This document shows positions 1 to 5,023 of a DNA stretch of 6,117 nt, in pieces. The translations under genes were made by a program, and so were the position numbers. Under the pieces are notes generated by a model. That model worked only from the letters and a program-made list of their open reading frames with translations. It had not been told where the DNA came from and did no database searches. Numbering within the stretch: the first letter of the stretch is position 1; the number at the start of each line of letters is the position of its first letter. The stretch comes from Symbiobacteriaceae bacterium (lineage in GTDB: Bacteria; Bacillota; JAAYKD01; WRDA01), in the NCBI GenBank assembly GCA_009783675.1, contig WRDA01000093.1:1-6117 (forward strand), in the 5' to 3' direction.

Positions 1-58
1 CCAAAGGGGTTTCTTCGTCCATCATATACTTCAGAAGTTCAGATCTGAGACGCTTCAT
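1..58 (-). CDS. Start of an unidentified gene, cut by the left window edge
   Basis: An ATG at 58-56 opens a frame that stays open to the left edge, giving 19 residues, MKRLRSELLKYMMDEETPL. A good Shine-Dalgarno sequence, AAGGGG (71-66), lies 7 bases before the ATG, which makes this a credible start. The fragment is charged and probably helical, with no motif I recognise. It does not resemble the start of acetate kinase, which would have been the natural partner for the PduL gene upstream. The gene lies beyond the terminator of the propionyl-CoA operon and has a possible promoter of its own, so it need not share that operon's function. Its product is unknown. Confidence 0.6.
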   Translation of the reverse strand, partial: MKRLRSELLKYMMDEETPL

Positions 59-65
59 ACTTATT

Positions 66-71
66 CCCCTT
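66..71 (-). promoter_or_regulatory. Ribosome binding site of the left-edge gene
   Basis: The minus strand reads AAGGGG, 7 bases before the ATG at 58. It is the main support for calling a gene from only 19 visible codons. Confidence 0.55.
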
Positions 72-158
72 CATGCCACCAAACTCCCATATCAGGATCG
101 CAATTCCCTGGGCGCACTGATACACCCAAATTATTTCCTTTTATGGTAGCACGCCTGC

Positions 159-167
159 AGTATAACA
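159..167 (-). promoter_or_regulatory. Possible extended -10 promoter for the left-edge gene
   Basis: On the minus strand TATACT (164-159) is preceded by TG and one base (167-165), the pattern of an extended -10 element for a housekeeping sigma factor. No good -35 hexamer is visible at the usual distance, which is tolerable for extended -10 promoters. It lies between the operon terminator and the start codon at 58, where a promoter is expected, and would give a leader of roughly 90 bases. The call rests on short-motif matching only. Confidence 0.35.
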
Positions 168-247
168 TGTCAGAGAAAGAAATACCAGACCAAGCTGTTC
201 ATTCTCTGTGGCGGGGTTCAGTTAGGCCAACTTCCATGCATCTGCAC

Positions 248-276
248 AAAAAAGCAGTGACTTCATCTGCCACTGC
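248..276 (-). terminator. Intrinsic terminator of the propionyl-CoA operon
   Basis: Read on the minus strand, GCAGTGGC (276-269) can pair with GTCACTGC (261-254) around a 7-base loop. The stem has 8 pairs, one of them G-U, and runs straight into six T residues (253-248). This is a canonical Rho-independent terminator, located 58 bases after the pduL stop codon. On the plus strand the stem is not followed by a T tract, so it appears to work in one direction only. Confidence 0.85.
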
Positions 277-333
277 TTATTACACCCCAGTCGCCCTGAT
301 GGCAACAATCTGCTTCAGGAATACACTATCGGC

Positions 334-915
334 TTACTTCACAGAAATGATTACCTGATCACCTGTCTTAAGCATAGCTGCATTTGCTTCATCGGTATCG
401 ACATGAAACTCAAGCGCATATGATTCGTGTACCCTGGCCAGGACATTATCAAAAACCAGACCCCTCTCACCCTCTATGGCGACTTTAATAATGTCTTTAT
501 CTTTGATACCCAATATACTGGCATCATCGGGATGGAAATGAACATGCCTCTTCGCCAGGATTACTCCTTCACTTAGATCGAGGCGCCCGGCAGGTCCTTC
601 GAGGATGAGAGTCGCTGAGGCGGCAAGATCACCGCTATCTCTGAGGGGAGGCTTAATCCCCAGAGTAAAGCTATCTGTCAGAGAAACCTCCACTTGTGTT
701 TGCCGGCGAACTGGCCCTAATACCCGCACATTGCGTAATGTGTTTTTGGGGCCTATCAGGTTAACCTGTTCTTCGCAAGCATATTGGCCAGGTTGACCAA
801 GATCACGCATGACGGTTAAGCTGGCACCCGCTCCAAAAAGGAGTTCCAGATCCTCCTGAGACAGATGAAGATGCCTGTTAGAAACACCACAAACGACAGA
901 CATTGTCTGAGACAT
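334..915 (-). CDS. pduL: PduL-family phosphate propanoyltransferase (phosphotransacylase)
   Basis: This 193-residue protein should catalyse propanoyl-CoA + phosphate <=> propanoyl-phosphate + CoA, and may also accept acetyl-CoA. It has the tandem-domain PduL pattern: SNRHLHLS near the N-terminus (H15, H17), QPGQYACEEQV at 41-51, RDSGDLAAS at 92-100, the second metal motif KRHVHFHPDDA at 122-132 (H124, H126), and LEFHVDTDEANAAM at 168-181 (H171). In the family such histidines bind a two-zinc active site. The first motif sits almost at the N-terminus, so there is no encapsulation peptide as in microcompartment PduL, and the enzyme is probably free in the cytosol. The start at 915 is chosen because AGAGGAG lies 8 bases before it; the frame is open further upstream, but that would overlap the biotin carrier gene. 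It is last in the operon, 16 bases after the preceding stop. Confidence 0.92.
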   Translation of the reverse strand: MSQTMSVVCGVSNRHLHLSQEDLELLFGAGASLTVMRDLGQPGQYACEEQVNLIGPKNTLRNVRVLGPVRRQTQVEVSLTDSFTLGIKPPLRDSGDLAASATLILEGPAGRLDLSEGVILAKRHVHFHPDDASILGIKDKDIIKVAIEGERGLVFDNVLARVHESYALEFHVDTDEANAAMLKTGDQVIISVK

Positions 916-923
916 AAAACCAA

Positions 924-930
924 CTCCTCT
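924..930 (-). promoter_or_regulatory. Ribosome binding site that fixes the pduL start
   Basis: AGAGGAG on the minus strand ends 8 bases before the ATG at 915. It selects this ATG over the open frame extending up to 1023 inside the biotin carrier gene and over the ATG at 903. Confidence 0.8.
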
Positions 931-931
931 A

Positions 932-1333
932 TTACTCAACAGCGAAAAGCAACTGCCCGGTTTTAACCGTATCACCCTTGCTGACATTGACACTGGACAG
1001 ACGACCAGCTTTGGGAGCCACAATTTCGTTTTGCATTTTCATAGCTTCCAGGATCAACACAGTTTCGCCTTCCTTAACCGTCGCGCCTGAAGTGAGTATG
1101 ACGTCGAGAATCGTTCCTGGCATAGGAGCGTTAACTTTCTCACCGGCACCGACGGGAAGATTGCCGGAAGGTGCCACAGGAGTTGCAGTTACGGTTGCTG
1201 AGGGCGGGGTAGCTGGTACCCTGGCTGGAGGCAGGGGAGTTTGTGCCGCAATCGGTGCTGGCAAAGGCTGATCTTCAACGGCAGCAACTTCCACCTCGTA
1301 GGTTACCCCGTTGACTGTGACTAAATACTTCAC
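932..1333 (-). CDS. mmdC: Biotin carboxyl carrier protein of the methylmalonyl-CoA decarboxylase/transcarboxylase
   Basis: This is a 133-residue biotinyl carrier. Residues 1-19 form a short N-terminal strand region (MKYLVTVNGVTYEVEV). Residues about 20-62 are a flexible linker rich in Pro and Ala. Residues 63-133 are a biotinyl/lipoyl domain with APMPGTI (69-75) and the biotinylation motif EAMKM (96-100), whose K99 would carry biotin. The swinging biotin would take the carboxyl group from (S)-methylmalonyl-CoA at the carboxyltransferase, or return it to propionyl-CoA. The domain order matches the gamma (biotin) subunits of Na+-pumping decarboxylases and the 1.3S-type transcarboxylase subunit. 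The start codon is GTG (1333-1331), with AAAGGAG (1350-1344) 10 bases before it. It needs a biotin protein ligase encoded elsewhere. Sequence alone does not separate transcarboxylase from decarboxylase use. Confidence 0.9.
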   Translation of the reverse strand: MKYLVTVNGVTYEVEVAAVEDQPLPAPIAAQTPLPPARVPATPPSATVTATPVAPSGNLPVGAGEKVNAPMPGTILDVILTSGATVKEGETVLILEAMKMQNEIVAPKAGRLSSVNVSKGDTVKTGQLLFAVE

Positions 1334-1388
1334 TATGTGGTCACTCCTTTACATATGGATATCCTGGTATGAACAGGGTATATATGCT

Positions 1389-1607
1389 TCAACTGTACAG
1401 CGAAGAACGTGAATCGAATATATCCCTGCGACCTTCTCTCAGCCAGCCATTTTCAGCGGACATTACCCGCCGTATACTAGCTATTTTTAGTTTCACAGGT
1501 TGCTCACCAGTATACGCGGCAATAGCCGCAGAAATGATTGCGACAATGAGATTCCTATCGACGACACCCGATTCATCATTAAGATCCGAGAATACTGCTT
1601 GTTGCAT
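1389..1607 (-). CDS. Small MmdE / OadG-tail-like subunit
   Basis: This 72-residue protein lies between the carboxyltransferase and the biotin carrier. A helix-like alanine/isoleucine stretch, NLIVAIISAAIAAYTG (19-34), is followed by KIASIRRV (41-48) and a tail with GWLREGRRD and SR (54-67). The pattern I-A-A-I-A-A-Y, then S-I-R-R, then W-x-x-x-G-R resembles the soluble C-terminal end of delta/OadG subunits and the short epsilon subunit MmdE of methylmalonyl-CoA decarboxylase, as I remember them. The usual N-terminal membrane helix of OadG/MmdD is missing; the hydrophobic stretch is too short to span a membrane. The likely role is structural, holding carboxyltransferase and biotin carrier together; this is inferred from position and family. 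The ribosome binding site AGAGGAG (1627-1621) is 13 bases from the ATG, longer than its neighbours' spacers, and no closer in-frame start exists. Confidence 0.7.
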   Translation of the reverse strand: MQQAVFSDLNDESGVVDRNLIVAIISAAIAAYTGEQPVKLKIASIRRVMSAENGWLREGRRDIFDSRSSLYS

Positions 1608-1620
1608 AGACGACTTCGAT

Positions 1621-1627
1621 CTCCTCT
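1621..1627 (-). promoter_or_regulatory. Ribosome binding site of the MmdE-like gene, unusually far from its ATG
   Basis: AGAGGAG on the minus strand is separated from the ATG at 1607 by 13 bases, against 7 to 10 bases for the other genes here. It may lower translation of the small subunit. Confidence 0.5.
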
Positions 1628-1649
1628 CAAGTAATTACCCTGGGATATG

Positions 1650-3197
1650 CTATACAGGAAAATTCCCATGCCGCTTGGTCGGGCGTCCTTCCCTCTTGGT
1701 CAGAGCCATTTCGAAAGCATTTATCAGCGTGGGTCGCAGTAAAGCGGGGTCGATAACATCATCGACGAAGCCTCTCGCCGCTGCAACATAAGGATTGGCA
1801 AAACGTGAAGCATACTCATCTATCTTCTGTTGACGCATCTCCTGAGGGTTTTCTGCTTTGGTGATTTCATCGCGAAAGATGATATTAGCAGCTCCGTCGG
1901 GACCCATTACGGCAATCTCTGCAGTAGGAAAAGCATAGACCATGTCTGCGCCAAGGTGACGGCTGCACATGGCAATATAGGCGCCACCGTATGCTTTGCG
2001 GGTGATTACGGTTACTTTGGGAACCGAAGCCTCTGAGTAAGCATAGAGTATTTTTGCACCATGCCTGATCACACCGCCGTGCTCCTGACCGACACCGGGG
2101 AGGTAGCCAGGGGTATCCGTGAAAGTAAGTAAAGGAAGGTTGAACGCATCGCAGAAGCGAATAAATCTGGCTGCTTTATCCGAAGCATTGATATCCAGTA
2201 CTCCGGCAAGAACCTTTGGCTGGTTTGCTATCACGCCAATGGAACGACCATTGAGTCGACCGAAACCGACGATAATATTAGTCGCATAATCTTTGTGAAC
2301 TTCGAAAAACTGATTGTCATCCATTGCGTTGCGAATGATCTCCAGCATATCGTAGGCACGATTGGGATTTTCCGGAACGATGCTGCGTAATGCTTCATCG
2401 ACGCGGGTGGCTGGATCCGCTGTAGGAGAAACAGGAGTTGTTTCGGCGTTATTCGAGGGCAGGAAGCCTATTAAAGTGCGAACTTTTTCCAGACAGGCTT
2501 CATCGTTATCAGCAACGAAATGCGCAACTCCAGTGGTCGCCGCATGAACGACCGCTCCCCCCAACTCATCAGCGGAGACATCTTCTCCCGTAACAGCTTT
2601 GACAACCTGAGGACCAGTAATAAACATGTTAGCATACTTGGTCATGAAGACAAAATCGGTCAAGGCTGGCGAATAAACAGCACCTCCAGCACAGGGTCCC
2701 ATGATCACTGAAATCTGAGGAATTACTCCCGAAGCCAGGGTGTTACGGTAGAAGATATCACCGTATCCTTTGAGAGCGTCAACACCCTCCTGAATACGAG
2801 CGCCTCCGGAATCATTAATCGAAATGAAAGGAGCGCCCATCTTGATGGCAAGATCCATAGCCTTACATATCTTGGCGGCATGCATCTCGCCCAGAGAACC
2901 TCCAATCACAGTAAAATCCTGGGAAGCCAGGAAGACGAGTTTCCCTTCGATGGTACCGTAGCCTGTTACTACACCTTCACCAGGAGCCTCAGTTTTGTCC
3001 ATACCAAAAGCCGTGGCTTTGTGGGTGATGAAAGCATCGATCTCCACAAAACTATCCACATCCAGGAGTACTACCACCCGCTCCCTGGCTGTTAGCTTCC
3101 CAGATGCATGCTGACGCTCTATGCGTCTCTCGCCACCGCCCTGTTCCACCTGAAGCCTGCGGGAAGCCAGCTCTTGCAATCTTTCTTCAATAGTCAT
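1650..3197 (-). CDS. mmdA: Methylmalonyl-CoA decarboxylase / propionyl-CoA carboxyltransferase alpha subunit
   Basis: This 515-residue protein is a full-length biotin-dependent carboxyltransferase of the crotonase fold. It moves the carboxyl group between (S)-methylmalonyl-CoA and biotin on the carrier protein, making or using propionyl-CoA. The N-terminal half has NDSGGARIQEGV (128-139) and MGPCAGGAVYSPALTDF (166-182). The C-terminal half has FTDTPGYLPGVGQEHGG (359-375) and RKAYGGAYIAM (400-410), then the PTAEIAVMGPDGAANIIF stretch (424-441). These glycine-rich segments form the two oxyanion pockets in the family. The ATG at 3197 is preferred because AGGAG lies 8 bases before it; a TTG at 3215 would place that site inside the gene. 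The C-terminus (KRHGNFPV) is the usual family ending. Residue 408 is Ile, where actinobacterial PccB carboxylases have Asp. No biotin carboxylase gene is adjacent, which favours decarboxylase or transcarboxylase use. Confidence 0.93.
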   Translation of the reverse strand: MTIEERLQELASRRLQVEQGGGERRIERQHASGKLTARERVVVLLDVDSFVEIDAFITHKATAFGMDKTEAPGEGVVTGYGTIEGKLVFLASQDFTVIGGSLGEMHAAKICKAMDLAIKMGAPFISINDSGGARIQEGVDALKGYGDIFYRNTLASGVIPQISVIMGPCAGGAVYSPALTDFVFMTKYANMFITGPQVVKAVTGEDVSADELGGAVVHAATTGVAHFVADNDEACLEKVRTLIGFLPSNNAETTPVSPTADPATRVDEALRSIVPENPNRAYDMLEIIRNAMDDNQFFEVHKDYATNIIVGFGRLNGRSIGVIANQPKVLAGVLDINASDKAARFIRFCDAFNLPLLTFTDTPGYLPGVGQEHGGVIRHGAKILYAYSEASVPKVTVITRKAYGGAYIAMCSRHLGADMVYAFPTAEIAVMGPDGAANIIFRDEITKAENPQEMRQQKIDEYASRFANPYVAAARGFVDDVIDPALLRPTLINAFEMALTKREGRPTKRHGNFPV

Positions 3198-3205
3198 TTT
3201 ATTCA

Positions 3206-3211
3206 CTCCTG
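3206..3211 (-). promoter_or_regulatory. Ribosome binding site that fixes the mmdA start
   Basis: CAGGAG on the minus strand lies 8 bases before the ATG at 3197. The alternative TTG at 3215 would have this site within its own coding sequence, so the shorter protein beginning MTIEERLQEL is chosen. Confidence 0.8.
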
Positions 3212-3223
3212 TCAATGGCAGTG

Positions 3224-3634
3224 TCAGATATGATTGTGCTGCTCACAGAGCTCTACAAGCACTCCATAGCCGGACTTTGGATGGATGAAAGCTATCTTAC
3301 TGCCCCCTGCCCCGATGCGGGGAGTCTCATCGATAAGACGGCAACCGGCTGCCTTGGCTTGAGCCAAAGCTTCTTCGATGTTATCTACGGTCAGAGCTAA
3401 GTGAGCGACCCCTTCCCCTCTCTTCTCGATGGTAGCAGCGATTGGACTCTCCGGACAGGTCGGTTCCAAAAGCTCAAACTTACTCTCTCCGATAGGGATC
3501 ATCGCTACGCGTACCATCTGGTCCTCAACCTCTTCGATATGATCGAGTTGCAGTCCCAGGGCCTCGGTGTAGAATTTGACAGTCTCCTCGATGCTCTTGA
3601 CAGCGATTCCGAGATGATCGATTTTAAGTATCAT
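3224..3634 (-). CDS. mce: Methylmalonyl-CoA epimerase
   Basis: This 136-residue protein of the vicinal-oxygen-chelate (glyoxalase-like) superfamily converts (R)- to (S)-methylmalonyl-CoA, joining the mutase to the carboxyltransferase. Two beta-alpha-beta-type repeats are visible. The first begins with KIDHLGIAVKSIEE (4-17) and includes FELLEPTCPESPIA (53-66). The second begins with GEGVAHLALTVDNIEEAL (73-90) and ends with IAFIHPKSGYGVLVEL (114-129). The expected metal ligands are H7, E54, H78 and E129, matching the His/Gln-or-Glu/His/Glu set of known epimerases. The size is typical of the family. The ATG at 3634 follows a perfect AGGAGG by 7 bases. A longer open frame upstream (to 3805) only overlaps the GTPase gene and is not coding. 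The stop is 26 bases from the mmdA start. Confidence 0.93.
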   Translation of the reverse strand: MILKIDHLGIAVKSIEETVKFYTEALGLQLDHIEEVEDQMVRVAMIPIGESKFELLEPTCPESPIAATIEKRGEGVAHLALTVDNIEEALAQAKAAGCRLIDETPRIGAGGSKIAFIHPKSGYGVLVELCEQHNHI

Positions 3635-3641
3635 AGACTGA

Positions 3642-3647
3642 CCTCCT
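3642..3647 (-). promoter_or_regulatory. Ribosome binding site of mce, overlapping the meaB stop codon
   Basis: AGGAGG on the minus strand is 7 bases before the mce ATG at 3634, and its first two bases are the last two of the meaB stop codon TAG (3648-3646). It is the strongest ribosome binding site in the window. It settles the epimerase start and allows terminating meaB ribosomes to feed mce. Confidence 0.85.
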
Positions 3648-4620
3648 AAAAAAACTTCTGATGTAATAACCCTTGAGCTTCTTCGAAAGGAGAACTCTCC
3701 CCCAACCGAATTCGTTCCACCAGGGAATGGCGCGAGGGAACAGACAAATAGGGACGCAGGTTTAGCATAAGACTGTAATGCAGGCTTTCGTTCACCGCCT
3801 GCCATATACGTTCGCGTCTTCTCACAAGTAAAATATCACTGATATCCAGTTGTAACCATCGCTCATCCACAGCTGTCAGGAGTTCACTTACACCCTGGTC
3901 GCGATTAGCGATACAACGAAGAACAGGAGGACGGGGCAGATCCTTGCCTGGTACCCCAGGTGCCATATCCAGCATCATGTTAATCTCGGTGATTACCTTT
4001 TCCGCACCATCTTTATCCGCCTTATTGACCACAAAGATATCCCCGATTTCCATTACCCCGGCTTTAATGATTTGGATTTCATCACCTAAACCGGGCACAG
4101 CTACGACTACTGTTAAGTCTGCTGTCTTGACAATTTCGGTTTCTGCCTGACCTATCCCTACAGTCTCGATGAGTATATAATCGAAACCAAAAGCATCCAG
4201 CAAAGAAACTGTATCCTGAGTTGCCAGAGACAATCCACCTAAATGACCCCTGCTGCCCATGCTGCGGATGAAAACACCTGTATCGGTATTGCTTTCCGAC
4301 ATGCGAATCCGATCGCCCAGAAGGGCTCCTCCGGTGAATGGCGAAGAGGGATCGATCAGGATTACTCCCACGCTATAGCCACGGGTTCGCAGATGTCTGA
4401 TCAGAAAACCTGTAAGGGTGCTCTTGCCGACTCCGGGAGATCCGGTTATACCAACTACTTTGCTGCGCCCTAAACGCTTACTCCGGTACAGGGCAGAAAT
4501 CAATGGGCGGCTCTCATCAGGACTGTTCTCACAAAAAGATATCGCTCTTGCCAAAGCACGGCGCTGTCCACTGGTGATACCATTCAATAATGCCAGAGGA
4601 TCTCCGCTACTTATGGACAT
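3646..4620 (-). CDS. meaB: MeaB/ArgK-type GTPase, methylmalonyl-CoA mutase chaperone
   Basis: This 324-residue G3E-family P-loop GTPase gates delivery of adenosylcobalamin to methylmalonyl-CoA mutase and protects the enzyme from inactivation. After a helical N-terminus (GQRRALARAIS, 18-28) come the Walker A loop GSPGVGKST (60-68), the switch-like segment DPSSPFTGGALLGDRIRM (90-107), SMGSRGHLGGLS (120-131), the Walker B-like region ILIETVGIGQAE (149-160) and the guanine-specificity motif NKAD (199-202). The C-terminal helices, used for dimerisation in MeaB, are present. It was once annotated as an arginine/ornithine transport kinase (ArgK), which the location beside the mutase argues against. 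The ATG at 4620 overlaps the end of the cobalamin subunit gene by 14 bases and has no Shine-Dalgarno sequence at a useful distance, so translation is probably coupled. Confidence 0.94.
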   Translation of the reverse strand: MSISSGDPLALLNGITSGQRRALARAISFCENSPDESRPLISALYRSKRLGRSKVVGITGSPGVGKSTLTGFLIRHLRTRGYSVGVILIDPSSPFTGGALLGDRIRMSESNTDTGVFIRSMGSRGHLGGLSLATQDTVSLLDAFGFDYILIETVGIGQAETEIVKTADLTVVVAVPGLGDEIQIIKAGVMEIGDIFVVNKADKDGAEKVITEINMMLDMAPGVPGKDLPRPPVLRCIANRDQGVSELLTAVDERWLQLDISDILLVRRRERIWQAVNESLHYSLMLNLRPYLSVPSRHSLVERIRLGESSPFEEAQGLLHQKFF

Positions 4621-5002
4621 TATTTCGAATATACTCTACTGTCGTTGTCGTCGGAGTGCCAGGAGTAAATATTTCACTGATCCCGGCATCCTTAAGGGCG
4701 GGGATATCCTCGTCAGGAATCACTCCTCCGCCAACTACAAGAATATCAGCCGCATCCTTTTCGGCAAGTAACTCCACAACCCGCGGGAATAAGTGGCCAT
4801 GGGCACCCGAAAGACAGGATAATCCGATGCAGGCTACATCCTCCTGAATTGCAGCTTCGACAATCTGTTCAGGTGTCTGACGCAGCCCGGTGTAGATCAC
4901 TTCCATCCCGGCATCGCGTAATGCACGAGCGATCACTTTCGCCCCACGATCATGTCCATCCAATCCTGGTTTGGCGATGAGGACACGTATCGGATTCGAC
5001 AT
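4607..5002 (-). CDS. mcmA2: Methylmalonyl-CoA mutase, cobalamin-binding (small) subunit
   Basis: This 131-residue protein is a complete B12-binding Rossmann-like domain. It carries DGHDRG (15-20), in which H17 is the lower axial cobalt ligand of the D-x-H-x-x-G motif, then IGLSCLSGAH (59-68), which covers the dimethylbenzimidazole tail pocket, and VVGGGVIPDEDIPAL (89-103) with IFTPGT (111-116). It matches the C-terminal domain of one-piece mutases and pairs with the catalytic subunit encoded 21 bases upstream. The split form is found in archaea and many anaerobic bacteria. The start is an ATG behind AAAGGAG (5016-5010), 7 bases away. The gene overlaps meaB. Free B12 domains also occur in other acyl-CoA mutases, but the neighbouring large subunit points to methylmalonyl-CoA. 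Confidence 0.95.
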   Translation of the reverse strand: MSNPIRVLIAKPGLDGHDRGAKVIARALRDAGMEVIYTGLRQTPEQIVEAAIQEDVACIGLSCLSGAHGHLFPRVVELLAEKDAADILVVGGGVIPDEDIPALKDAGISEIFTPGTPTTTTVEYIRNNVHK

Positions 5003-5023
5003 TTTATCTCTCCTTTCGTGCCT

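Larger units (their letters stand above)
59..333. other. Intergenic region between the pduL operon and the left-edge gene
   Basis: This 275-base stretch contains the operon terminator, a possible promoter and a ribosome binding site, each listed separately. I see no convincing coding region in it. It appears to separate two transcription units read in the same direction. Confidence 0.7.

Noticed and set aside
90..122. Inverted repeat TATCAG / CTGATA with a 21-base spacer
   Set aside because: Six-base arms at this distance arise by chance easily and nothing else supports an operator or riboswitch.
143..358. 71-residue plus-strand open frame in the left intergenic region
   Set aside because: It runs through the terminator hairpin into the 3' end of pduL, has no ribosome binding site and no recognisable motif.
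916..1023. 36-residue N-terminal extension of the pduL frame
   Set aside because: It overlaps the coding sequence of the biotin carrier domain; the ATG at 915 has AGAGGAG at the right distance and starts just before the first PduL motif.
1334..1388. TATATA element before the biotin carrier gene as an internal promoter
   Set aside because: No matching -35 hexamer is seen at a suitable distance, and the gene fits read-through from the operon.
1369..1791. 140-residue plus-strand open frame
   Set aside because: It lies opposite the MmdE-like gene and the end of mmdA, has no domain pattern and appears to be an antisense shadow. The same holds for plus-strand frames at 978-1271, 4418-4771, 5276-5581 and 5532-5909.
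3198..3215. TTG start six codons upstream of mmdA
   Set aside because: It would place the Shine-Dalgarno sequence inside the gene; the ATG at 3197 fits the family start.
3635..3805. 57-residue N-terminal extension of the epimerase frame
   Set aside because: It lies within the 3' end of meaB, shows no epimerase similarity, and the ATG at 3634 has a perfect AGGAGG seven bases upstream.
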